Source: Variovorax sp. RA8 (GTDB lineage Bacteria > Pseudomonadota > Gammaproteobacteria > Burkholderiales > Burkholderiaceae_C). Taken from it: a stretch of DNA of 64,000 nucleotides. The notes under the pieces are model-generated. The model was not told the origin of the DNA, made no database searches, and saw nothing but the letters and a program-made list of their open reading frames with translations. How positions within the stretch are numbered: the first letter of the stretch is position 1; every line of letters starts with the position of its first letter. The position numbers and the translations under genes are program-made. This document shows positions 8,918-16,516 of this stretch, in pieces. The DNA lies in contig NZ_LR594664.1 of assembly GCF_901827175.1 (NCBI RefSeq), forward strand, positions 361,300 through 425,299, given 5' to 3'.

Positions 8918-10447
8918 TCAGAAATCGAGGCTGCCAGCTGCCGCGCCGGTACCGCCAGCTGCACCTGCTCGCCCAGCAGCCGCGGCCAGGGCCGCGTAGT
9001 CCGCCATGGACTCGCCTTTGCCCATCAGCGACTCAGCGCCGTCGCGAGACTTCGCGTTGAAGCGCTGTGCGGACTCCTCGCGCTCGCGACGTGCCTCGTC
9101 GTCGAACCGGGTATCCGCGTTGGCCACAGCGAGGGCCTCAGGCGGGGGCAGCGGAGGCGCCTGGAGCTTCACGTTGTTTGCGCGGCGCCACACCTGACCC
9201 TCGGCCCACCACTTGTCCTCGTCGTCGTCGGTTCCGTTCACGTAGTGATTCCAGGCGTCGACCATTGCCTCCTCGGCGGGCTGCACGACGATCTGCGGAT
9301 GGCCCTGCGGGCTGACCGGTACCAGGCCCGCCTTGGCCGCCTTGCGCTCGAAGTCATACTGGCACCAGACGGCCGCCGATTCCGTGTGTGGAACCTTGCG
9401 CAGCACCGTGTTCAGCACGTAGAAGAGAATCCGGTCCTGGGGCTTGAGCCAGATCCATTGCCGGTGCGTCACCTTGCCCTGCCGCTTGGCCATAAAGAAC
9501 AGGGCGTACAGGTAGGTGTATTCCCAGTGGTGCACGGCAAAGAGGTTCGCCGCCTTCTCGTGGGTGCGGTACTTGTCGAAGATCCACTGCGCCACGGTCA
9601 GGTTGGGCAGGCCCTCCGGGTGGCCCGTGCACGAGTAGTTGAGCTCGTTCATCGCGCGCTCGTAGTCCTTCTTGCCTTCCTTGCCACCGAAGGCGTGCGC
9701 GACCAGCAGCGCGTACATGACCTTGCCCGTCGGGCTCATGCGATCGGGGTAGACCACCTTCTTGCCGCGGTCGTGCAGCACGGAAACCAGCTGGATGCCA
9801 AGCATGTGGCTCCTGAGCCGGTTCGTGCCCTTGATGAGCTTGGGTTCGCCCTGAAAGTACAAGCGGATCTGCTCGAGGTTGACCTTGTTGTCCGTCAAGA
9901 GCGGCTTGCCGTTGATCTTGTGCTTCATGAGCACCTCCTCCGGCCAGACCTGCCGGCGCCACTTGGGAAGCTGGTCGAGGATCAGCTGGGAGCCCAGGTG
10001 CATGACCGGGACGACGCCGGAGAAGCGCCGCGACAGGATCTGCGTAAGCGACTCGGGGTTCGGCTTACGGGCCAGCTTGTTGCCTTTGCGCGTGAAGGTC
10101 CAGGCGACCAGGCCGGCCATGAGGGCGGCGGTCAGAACGACGAGCGGCAAGAGCGCCATGTCGATGTAGCGCAGGAAGTCAAAGATCGAGACGTCCTTCG
10201 GCCGCGCGCGGAATGCATCGTGCAGGTAGCTGATGCGCCCCCACGTGACGCCGCCACCGGGCACCAGGTTGTAGAGCCACGCGACCGCCCTGAACACGGG
10301 CGTGAAGTAGTAGACGATGCGGTTTGAGCCTGTGAACCAGAGAGCGGCGCCCAGGATCACGACGACCAACCCCATGCCCAGAACCATCTGGATGGCTTGA
10401 CCCTCGGCGCTGGCTGCGTTTGACGTTGCAGTGTTTCCCTTGGCCAT
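8918..10447 (-). CDS. trbA: Type IVB coupling-complex protein (TrbA/DotM/IcmP-like)
   Basis: This is an inner-membrane protein of the type IVB coupling complex (IncI TrbA, Legionella DotM/IcmP). Three hydrophobic helices occupy the first ~140 residues (near 22-38, 43-60 and 92-115 of the ATG-10447 product). They are followed by a large cytoplasmic domain with conserved-looking Trp/Tyr-rich stretches such as 'FAVHHWEYTYLYALFFMAKR'. The ATG at 10447 is preferred: it forms a TGATG overlap with the stop of the transglycosylase gene, so the two are translationally coupled. The C-terminus ends in a Gly/Ala-rich tail. The length of 509 residues is longer than DotM (~380). Confidence 0.88.
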   Translation of the reverse strand: MAKGNTATSNAASAEGQAIQMVLGMGLVVVILGAALWFTGSNRIVYYFTPVFRAVAWLYNLVPGGGVTWGRISYLHDAFRARPKDVSIFDFLRYIDMALLPLVVLTAALMAGLVAWTFTRKGNKLARKPNPESLTQILSRRFSGVVPVMHLGSQLILDQLPKWRRQVWPEEVLMKHKINGKPLLTDNKVNLEQIRLYFQGEPKLIKGTNRLRSHMLGIQLVSVLHDRGKKVVYPDRMSPTGKVMYALLVAHAFGGKEGKKDYERAMNELNYSCTGHPEGLPNLTVAQWIFDKYRTHEKAANLFAVHHWEYTYLYALFFMAKRQGKVTHRQWIWLKPQDRILFYVLNTVLRKVPHTESAAVWCQYDFERKAAKAGLVPVSPQGHPQIVVQPAEEAMVDAWNHYVNGTDDDEDKWWAEGQVWRRANNVKLQAPPLPPPEALAVANADTRFDDEARREREESAQRFNAKSRDGAESLMGKGESMADYAALAAAAGRAGAAGGTGAAAGSLDF

Positions 10448-10944
10448 CAGAAGGCTCCTCGCTGCAAGATCCCGAGGTGCGCATCCCACACGCGGGCGAT
10501 GTACTTCTGCTGCAGCTCAGCCGAGTTGGGCGAGTGGTAGCGCGCCGCGGCGCACCACAGGTTGCCCTTGCACTGCGTGGCCAGCGACTCCTTGCGCAGG
10601 ATGTACGATTGGGCCATCAGGGCCTGGCAGTTGTCGTTAAGCAGCCGCTCCGGCGCGATGCCGTAGTTCTTCATCAGGTGCGGAGCCCACCACTTCGTGT
10701 TGATCTGCGCGATCCCGAGGTCGCAGCCGCCGGCGGCGTTGTCGCAGTTGACGGCCTGCTTGCCGCGCGACTCCCATTTGACGATGGCCAGTAGCAGCAT
10801 CGCGGGCACGTCGTAGCGATTGGCGGCCGCCTGAACACAATCCGCGGGCAGTTGCGGAGGAAGCACCACCTTGACCTGATGGGTCTGGGCGGGCTGGCCC
10901 ATGCCGAGCGAGCCGGCCAGCACGGTGATCAGCAGAAAATCCAT
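10447..10944 (-). CDS. Lytic transglycosylase (SLT fold), 165 aa
   Basis: This small, specialised peptidoglycan-cleaving enzyme probably opens the cell wall for the transfer channel. The start at 10944 gives a short hydrophobic export signal ('MDFLLITVLAGSLGMG'). The mature part has the transglycosylase pattern: a catalytic Glu in 'AIVKWESRGKQAVN', then 'GCDLGIAQINTKWW', then a C-terminal Tyr-containing helix 'AAARYHSPN'. Several Cys residues suggest disulfides, fitting a neighbouring TrbB. It overlaps the upstream gene by 16 bp and the downstream trbA by one base (TGATG). Confidence 0.9.
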   Translation of the reverse strand: MDFLLITVLAGSLGMGQPAQTHQVKVVLPPQLPADCVQAAANRYDVPAMLLLAIVKWESRGKQAVNCDNAAGGCDLGIAQINTKWWAPHLMKNYGIAPERLLNDNCQALMAQSYILRKESLATQCKGNLWCAAARYHSPNSAELQQKYIARVWDAHLGILQRGAF

Positions 10945-11498
10945 CGGAAGAAGTTCGGCTGAACGAGAAACGTCTTGAAGTTGATGAGCGCGCGCTGGGT
11001 GTACTGGTATTCGACCAGCGCCCAGCGGAAGGTGGTCGCAATGCCCACTGCGAGGACCGTCAGGCTCGTGGGGATCAGCAGGAATGCGATCCACATTGGC
11101 ACCGTGAAGATCATGAAACAGACCATGGCGAAGGCGATGATGGTCATCGCGATCGAGCCGTACTTGGCCCGGCGCGCAGCGGTGATCTGGCTGGCGTGGT
11201 GGGCGGGGCTCCAGTCCATCACGCGGTAAAGGAATTCGAAACGCTCCGATGGGTCCGTCGGCAGTTCGTGCTCGGAGCCATCCTTCAGGATGACGGTCTT
11301 GATCGGAAGCTTCGACTCGTTGAGCAGGCGCTGGCGCGTCTCGCGCGCGGCCTCCCATGCTTCGCTCAGGTTCTGCCTAGAGCGGCCGAGCTGGCCGACA
11401 GCCAGGCCCACGCCCTTGGGAACCAGCGCGCTGTTCGCGACTTTTGCGGCCCGACGCAACTTCGTTTGCGAGTTCGCGCCACTGTGGTTTTCGGTCAT
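10929..11498 (-). CDS. Inner-membrane protein, 189 aa, possibly TraX-like
   Basis: Residues ~110-150 form two tightly spaced hydrophobic helices, and the rest is basic and cytoplasmic. The ATG at 11498 is chosen because it lies one base after the stop of the upstream gene. In IncI plasmids a small two-helix protein (TraX) lies in the equivalent interval between traU and trbA, so this may be its counterpart; I cannot confirm similarity by eye. It is co-transcribed with the transglycosylase and trbA. Confidence 0.72.
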   Translation of the reverse strand: MTENHSGANSQTKLRRAAKVANSALVPKGVGLAVGQLGRSRQNLSEAWEAARETRQRLLNESKLPIKTVILKDGSEHELPTDPSERFEFLYRVMDWSPAHHASQITAARRAKYGSIAMTIIAFAMVCFMIFTVPMWIAFLLIPTSLTVLAVGIATTFRWALVEYQYTQRALINFKTFLVQPNFFRWIFC

Positions 11499-11499
11499 A

Positions 11500-12033
11500 T
11501 CAGCTTCCGTTCGACGACGTCGAGCCGCCCTGGTTGTCCAACTCGAGCGCGAGACGGAAGCGCTCAAGGGGTCCCGGCTGATACAGCGAGTTGTAGCCCA
11601 CGGCGCGAGTCATCGCGGTGGCATATCGCCTTACCTTGGGCATAAGGCCCCCCACGGTTTCAGCGTTCTCGGCGAACCACTTGACGACCACCCGCAGGTG
11701 CTCGCCGTGTAGCTTCGACACGAGCTGGCGATCCACCTCCAAGGCATGGCGCGCGATCACGATCGAAGGCGTTGAGTCCAGCCACCGCAGCAACTTCGCG
11801 GCGCAATCCTTCTGCTGCTCGGCAGTAAGCGGCCCTCGCTGGCGGGTGACGTCGTCGCCAAAGACGACCTTCGCCAGCTTGCTGTCGAAAGTGCCCTTGG
11901 GCATGCTTGAGAGGGGGGTCGTCATCGGCGGTACGTCGATCTCGGGAGGTGTCAGTTCGTTGGGGTGCCATGGCGGGAAGTTGATCGGCCGTGTGACTGC
12001 AACTCGGCTCCAGGACGCCGGCTTGACCCTCAC
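11500..12033 (-). CDS. Hypothetical protein in transfer operon, up to 177 aa
   Basis: I do not recognise this protein. It is a soluble helical protein with a central segment 'KLHGEHLRVVVKWFAENAET' and a Ser/Gly-rich C-terminus. The start is uncertain: the GTG at 12033 sits at the edge of the loop of a strong hairpin (12019-12059), while an ATG at 11925 gives a 141-residue product. The 36 codons between them look coding (G/C at third positions), which favours the GTG. Neither has a clear Shine-Dalgarno sequence, so hairpin-dependent coupling to the bactofilin gene is possible. Confidence 0.6.
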   Translation of the reverse strand: MRVKPASWSRVAVTRPINFPPWHPNELTPPEIDVPPMTTPLSSMPKGTFDSKLAKVVFGDDVTRQRGPLTAEQQKDCAAKLLRWLDSTPSIVIARHALEVDRQLVSKLHGEHLRVVVKWFAENAETVGGLMPKVRRYATAMTRAVGYNSLYQPGPLERFRLALELDNQGGSTSSNGS

Positions 12034-12059
12034 GCAACGGCTGCGGAAGGGTCAAGCCG
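12019..12059 (-). promoter_or_regulatory. Intercistronic hairpin overlapping a start codon
   Basis: A perfect 12-base inverted repeat (12019-12030 with 12048-12059) closes a 17-base loop that itself contains a 4-bp stem (cgca/tgcg). It sits 10 bp past the bactofilin stop, and the candidate GTG start of the next gene is at the loop-stem border. There is no T run, so it is more likely a translational or processing element than a terminator. Confidence 0.6.
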
Positions 12060-12068
12060 TGCACGGCA

Positions 12069-12857
12069 TCAGCCAGCGAAGGCGCGGATGGCCTCGCCCG
12101 CGCCGTCCACTTCGTCAGCTTCATCGCTGGCGGAATCTGCAACCGGGGGAACGAGCGCGAACGATACGCGGGGAGCGGGAGCCGGTGCTGCCGGAGCGCT
12201 CACAGGGGCCATTGCAGCGGGCTCTGCAGCAACTGCGGCCTCAGGGTGCGCAGCGGCCGGTGTCTGCTCGTCGTTGATTGCCGGGACGATCGCAGCAGCC
12301 GCCGCCGGACGAGCCTGGGAAGCGCTTGCGCGGGCAGGCGCGTTGAACGGACGCGCCGCACGTGCAAGCTCGATGGCGGCGCGGCGTTCCTTCGCGCGAT
12401 CGAGTTCCTTGCTCAGAAGCGAGTCGATGCGTTCGGTGACCTCGCCCGATGCAATCATGCCCATCTGAGCACTCATGAAGCCGCCGCGCTCGTAGTTCAT
12501 GCAGCCTGCGGCCACGGTCACCTCGCTGGCGGTGATGCGCGAGGTGCCGTGCACCACCAGGTTCGCAGCCAGGATCTCGCCCTCCGGCGCGTCGATGACG
12601 CCATGGACCTCCAGGTGCGAGGCAAAAATGGAACCAAGCACGATGCCCGACTCGGCGACGACGACCTTGCCGCCATGGAAAACGTTGCCCACTACGCAGC
12701 CCTCGATGTGAAGGTCCTGGCCTTCGGCGATGCTGAGGTCGCCGATGAAGTTGGATTCGGTCCCGATCACGGTAGGGGACGACGCGCCCTTGGCAAGGAA
12801 TGCGGGGATATCTGCCCGCTCGCTCGTGGCGCTGGACGTGCTGCTGATGTTGCTCAT
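12069..12857 (-). CDS. Bactofilin-like polymer-forming protein
   Basis: Residues ~28-125 carry the short beta-helix pattern of bactofilins: repeated hydrophobic/Gly turns such as 'VIGTESNFIGDLSIAEGQDL', 'IEGCVVGNVFHGGKVVVAES' and 'GVIDAPEGEILAANLVVHG'. The N-terminus is Ser/Thr-rich and disordered. The C-terminal ~110 residues are Ala/Pro-rich. The ATG at 12857 is preferred because GAGGG lies 7 bases upstream. Bactofilins polymerise into membrane-associated scaffolds. Inside a conjugation operon this one may position the transfer machine, which is inference from location. Confidence 0.85.
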   Translation of the reverse strand: MSNISSTSSATSERADIPAFLAKGASSPTVIGTESNFIGDLSIAEGQDLHIEGCVVGNVFHGGKVVVAESGIVLGSIFASHLEVHGVIDAPEGEILAANLVVHGTSRITASEVTVAAGCMNYERGGFMSAQMGMIASGEVTERIDSLLSKELDRAKERRAAIELARAARPFNAPARASASQARPAAAAAIVPAINDEQTPAAAHPEAAVAAEPAAMAPVSAPAAPAPAPRVSFALVPPVADSASDEADEVDGAGEAIRAFAG

Positions 12858-12992
12858 ACTCAAACCCTCGTTGGAACTGTTTAACCCGTAATATGATATC
12901 GGCACGAATTTCTAATGGTCAATGAGAGTGCCATCAACTGCAGCGCACGTGACGCGCATTCGAGACGAAGCGTCTCCCGAGTAGGTAGAAAG

Positions 12993-13216
12993 ATGTCCAT
13001 CGCAAGCCATGCCCTCCTGATCGGAACCGTCCTGCACCCTCCTGCCGGAAAGGACCGGCCGCTGCAGCCGTCGCTCTCGTCCGGGATCTCGGCGGCGAGC
13101 ACGTCGTGGAGGGCGGCAGGCTGGTCGAGTTGGACAAGGCCGGCGATGAGGTGGGCGACCTCACTGAAGAACTCGCCTACACGCTGAGCCACAGCTCGAC
13201 GAGCTACACCTACTAG
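12993..13216 (+). pseudogene. Small gene needing a -1 frameshift
   Basis: Translation from the ATG at 12993 gives a plausible short peptide up to the Lys codon AAG at 13050. From there the frame shifted by -1 (AAA at 13049) has strongly G/C third positions, and its acidic product ends 'LTEELAYTLSHSSTSYTY' at the TAG at 13214. No ATG, GTG or TTG opens that second frame until a GTG at 13106. Joined, they give ~74 residues of unknown function, 29 bp upstream of the next plus-strand gene. This could be a sequencing indel, a broken gene, or -1 slippage at A-AAG. I cannot tell which. Confidence 0.45.
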
Positions 13217-13245
13217 CCCGCTCTCCCCTCAAACGAACTCCACCG

Positions 13246-14220
13246 ATGGACGCCCAGACAACGCCTCCTCACCGCCCTTCCCTCATTGAGGCGCTTGGCC
13301 TCGCCCGCACAAGTGCAACCGGTGCGTCTGCTGCCGGAACAGGGGCAAGCTCAAGCGCGGGCGCCGGGGCCACCGGCGCAGCGGGCGCGGCGGGCGCTGA
13401 AGATGCGGCCGCGGGCCTGGGCGTCGACGAGTTCGTCGATCCCCAGGCCGCCACGCAAGCCGGATCGGAAGCTGGCTCGGGCGCTGGCCGCGAAGCCAGC
13501 ACGCACACGGACATGAAGCACTTGCCGGGCAACGCGCTCAACATGGTCGAGATGTTCCAGCTGCGCGAGCGCAATCACGTCCACGCCCAGAAGGCAGCCC
13601 GGCGAACGGGGGACCGGCGAAGCGTTCAGCTGGACGCCGTGGGGTTGGAACTATTCCGGCAGATCCAGCGCGAGGTCGAGCGCGCTCACTTCAGCCAAGC
13701 CGCGGTGTCGTCGCGAGGACAGCCCATGGACGTGTCCGAGCAGCGCTTCGCGGACACCAAAGCCGAGAGCATCACGCCCCGCAGGGCTGAGCCCCGGCTG
13801 GAGCTGCGGCACGTGGACGCCCCGCTGCCCGATGACGAAACCCCGCCCCTCGATAGCGACCCGGATCGCCCGATGTCCAGCGTAGCTCGGGAGCTCGCGG
13901 CTCTCCAGCGCGAGGTACTGCTCGACCGGTGCGCCGACGCCCACGCGCAAGCCCTCTCGGACCTGGCCGAACTAAACCAGGCTGAAGCGCGCACCGACGA
14001 ACTCCGCGGGCGTCAGGCTGAGGCACCACCCGAATCATCGCCGCAGCAGGACGGCGCGGACGAGCTGCGCGCGGATGGCGCCGAGCAGTTCGAGGCCATC
14101 GCGCGCCAGCGGTTCGGCACTTCCAACGCCCGGGCGGTCCAGCTGGCCAGCGCCGTGCAAGGCCGACGGATCGGTTTGAACAGGATGCTGATGGACAGGC
14201 CGCCTCGTACCCCCCGCTGA
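13246..14220 (+). CDS. Hypothetical protein, 324 aa, Ala/Gly-rich N-terminus
   Basis: I do not recognise this protein. Residues ~22-60 are an almost pure Ala/Gly/Ser/Thr linker. The rest is a charged, Glu/Arg/Gln-rich helical region with coiled-coil character (residues ~210-260) and a basic tail ending in Pro/Arg. There is no signal peptide or membrane segment. It is followed after 15 bp by another unknown gene in the same direction, within a plus-strand island that interrupts the minus-strand conjugation genes. Confidence 0.65.
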   Translation: MDAQTTPPHRPSLIEALGLARTSATGASAAGTGASSSAGAGATGAAGAAGAEDAAAGLGVDEFVDPQAATQAGSEAGSGAGREASTHTDMKHLPGNALNMVEMFQLRERNHVHAQKAARRTGDRRSVQLDAVGLELFRQIQREVERAHFSQAAVSSRGQPMDVSEQRFADTKAESITPRRAEPRLELRHVDAPLPDDETPPLDSDPDRPMSSVARELAALQREVLLDRCADAHAQALSDLAELNQAEARTDELRGRQAEAPPESSPQQDGADELRADGAEQFEAIARQRFGTSNARAVQLASAVQGRRIGLNRMLMDRPPRTPR

Positions 14221-14235
14221 GAAGGAGAACAGCAC

Positions 14236-14727
14236 ATGGGAACCCAACGCTCACCGATCCGTGTCGCGTCGGCGCTTTACTCGCCCTATGCGAGCGACTT
14301 CACCCTGCCGATCGAGCGGCAACTCCTGCAGGTGGACTGCATCTTCTCCGTCATGAACATCGACGGCGTCGACCTGGGGTGGATTGATGGCATCGACCAG
14401 GATGATCCGATCCTTGTGCCTGTGCGCTCCATGGAGGGCTACGGCGACCTGGGAACGGTCGAGGAGTACCTCAGCGAGGAGTTCCACACCAGCATCGGCC
14501 CCGAGCTTCAGACTCTCCTTCGCATCGCACTTGATGAGGAACTGACGCCGACGGTCCTGGTGCGTGCCCTCGCGATCCTGCACAACGACGGGACGATCGA
14601 CGCGGAGCACGCCGTCAAGCAGTCGTTCGATTGGGGCTTTGCCATGCTGCGCGCCGGCGTTCTGGATCGCTACAGGTGCGGGCTGGGCGCCATCCTTGGC
14701 CAGGCCATGCCACTCCAGGCGGCGTAG
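14236..14727 (+). CDS. Hypothetical protein, 163 aa
   Basis: This acidic, soluble protein has no recognisable family. Upstream lies AAGGAG, a good ribosome-binding site 9 bases from the ATG. The sequence alternates short hydrophobic segments with Asp/Gly turns ('MNIDGVDLGWIDGIDQDD') and ends with an Ala/Gly-rich helix. Co-transcription with the gene at 13246 is likely from the 15-bp gap. Confidence 0.65.
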   Translation: MGTQRSPIRVASALYSPYASDFTLPIERQLLQVDCIFSVMNIDGVDLGWIDGIDQDDPILVPVRSMEGYGDLGTVEEYLSEEFHTSIGPELQTLLRIALDEELTPTVLVRALAILHNDGTIDAEHAVKQSFDWGFAMLRAGVLDRYRCGLGAILGQAMPLQAA

Positions 14728-14803
14728 GAATGCAGCCTCTTTCGAGGCGCGAATCTGAACCGATCCCTAGCGCGGTCGCGCATCCGCGCCCCATACTGTT
14801 TTG

Positions 14804-15652
14804 ATGCGATATCGAATCATTATTCTTCTGCTGGCCACAACCGCGGCGCTCGCCGCGTGCGAGAAGAGCCAGGACGAGAAGAACGCCGACACAGCCGCGG
14901 CGATCAACCAGGCCATCGCGAAGTCACAAACCGCTGCAGCCCAGGCAGATCCTTGGGCCGCGGCCGCCATGCTCATGCGGGAGACGCGGGCCGCCTTGCA
15001 GGCCAACGACGGATGCATGTTCGGCGCCTGCACGCGAAGCCCTACGCTCCTGCGCGCCGAGGAAGCGCACTGGAAGTTGGTGCAAGCCGCCTTGGACAAG
15101 GCACAGCCAGCAGCCCTTGCAACGATCTTCGGTACCGACGCCATCCCCAGCAAGCCGGTGCTCGCGGAAGCGGCCGCACACGAGATCCCGTCGCAGCTCG
15201 TCGCCAAGTGGGCTGGCTCCCTACTCACGCTCGCCGACGGGTCCGGCGGCGCGAACGCACAGGAGCGCGCGCTGCTCGTCGCCGCGGGCAACATCCTCGA
15301 AGTGGGCCGCTATGTGCAGCGCGACACCTACCGCGCAACCGGGTTCTACGCGCGAGCCTGGCTGGCTGGCGACACGAAGGCCGCCGGCGATGCTGCCCGC
15401 TCCTACTTCGATGTGGGCGACCTGCGCAACGCCTACCTATGGGCGATCCGTTGTACGAACGAATGCGATCTGCGCAGCCTTCGCCGCACACGCGTGACGC
15501 CACTCGACCTCGATTCCTTGCAGCGCGGGCTGACGCCGCTGGCCGCTGCGCAGGCGCAAAAAGCTGCCGCGGACCGCAGCGTGGTAGAGCTTGAGATTTC
15601 GGACCTCGAGGCCGTGCAGGTGGAGGCCAATGCAGCAAAGGCCGGCCCATGA
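14804..15652 (+). CDS. Putative lipoprotein with Sel1-like C-terminal part
   Basis: A classical lipoprotein signal is present: basic start, hydrophobic stretch and the lipobox LAAC, so the mature protein should be lipid-anchored at Cys ~19. The mature part is helical and Ala-rich. Near residues 185-220 a segment ('AWLAGDTKAAGDAARSYFDV' and following) resembles Sel1/TPR-type helical repeats. Four further Cys residues (two 'C..C'-like pairs) could form disulfides. The start ATG is preferred over the TTG one codon earlier. The gene overlaps the next by ATGA (15649-15652), so the two are coupled. A role as an outer-membrane accessory of the transfer channel is possible but unproven. Confidence 0.7.
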   Translation: MRYRIIILLLATTAALAACEKSQDEKNADTAAAINQAIAKSQTAAAQADPWAAAAMLMRETRAALQANDGCMFGACTRSPTLLRAEEAHWKLVQAALDKAQPAALATIFGTDAIPSKPVLAEAAAHEIPSQLVAKWAGSLLTLADGSGGANAQERALLVAAGNILEVGRYVQRDTYRATGFYARAWLAGDTKAAGDAARSYFDVGDLRNAYLWAIRCTNECDLRSLRRTRVTPLDLDSLQRGLTPLAAAQAQKAAADRSVVELEISDLEAVQVEANAAKAGP

Positions 15653-16476
15653 CCGTGCGCACGCTCCGCGCGATCGCGCTCGCTGGCGCCGTGCTCTGCG
15701 CAATCGGAACTTCGGCCGCCGCACCGGCCGGCAGCACGAAGGGCTATGGCTCTGGCGGCTACGGTCGCCAGACATACAGCGCTCCGGCGAGCGCGGTGCC
15801 GTCCATTCCCAGGGCCTCCCCCGCCTCCGCCTCCCCCTCGACGTCGGCTCGCTCACCCGGATCCTCCGGCGCGGCGCCTAGCCGCGGTTCGTGGTCTTCA
15901 GGCGCCCGCACGGCACCCCCAGTCACCTACTCCGGCCTGGTGGCGGCCAGTCGCACGAAGCAGGCGAACCAGGCGCCGGTCTCTGGCCCTACCTCCCGCA
16001 ATCAGGCGCGCAGCGCCCTTGCCGCGGCGGGGCCTCGCCCTTCGCCGGCACTCCAGCACCAACTGGACGATCACCGCCAAAGCTCCGGCCCCGGCTTCTT
16101 CACGGGCGCGTTCGTGGCGTGGCTACTGATGCACGGCGGACACTCGGAGGAAGATCGCCGCTGGCTGGAGCGCAAGCTCGCCGAGCTGCGCGCGAACGGG
16201 CTTGACGACGAGGCGCCCACGCGGCTTGGGCCTGCGCCGGCGAAGACATTTCGCGTCAACGGGCCGGCCGAGTTGAAGGTTGGGCAGCCACAGCGCATCG
16301 AAATCCACTGGAGCGGTAAGGAAGCGCCGCTGCGCTGTTCGCTCGATGGGAATGAGACCTCCGGCGAGGCCCCGCTCGCCATCGATTGGACGCCAGCACG
16401 CGCGGGCGCGTTCATGGTCGAGTGCGAGGCGGGCAAGCAGCGCCAGCGCGCCATGGTGCAGGCTCGATCGGCCTGA
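15649..16476 (+). CDS. Exported Ser/Ala/Gly-rich protein, 275 aa
   Basis: The N-terminus is a typical Sec signal (basic start, 'AIALAGAVLCAIGTSAAA' with an Ala-X-Ala end). Residues ~27-130 are low-complexity Ser/Ala/Pro/Gly, and a short hydrophobic helix lies at ~147-160 ('FFTGAFVAWLLMHGG'). The final ~75 residues form a compact beta-rich domain ('FRVNGPAELKVGQPQRIEIH' and on) with two Cys that may pair. It is translationally coupled to the lipoprotein gene upstream, so the two probably act together in the envelope. The family is unknown. Confidence 0.68.
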   Translation: MTVRTLRAIALAGAVLCAIGTSAAAPAGSTKGYGSGGYGRQTYSAPASAVPSIPRASPASASPSTSARSPGSSGAAPSRGSWSSGARTAPPVTYSGLVAASRTKQANQAPVSGPTSRNQARSALAAAGPRPSPALQHQLDDHRQSSGPGFFTGAFVAWLLMHGGHSEEDRRWLERKLAELRANGLDDEAPTRLGPAPAKTFRVNGPAELKVGQPQRIEIHWSGKEAPLRCSLDGNETSGEAPLAIDWTPARAGAFMVECEAGKQRQRAMVQARSA

Positions 16477-16516
16477 CGCCACCCGAGCCCTGGGCGCGCG
16501 GCCCGCACCGCCTCGC

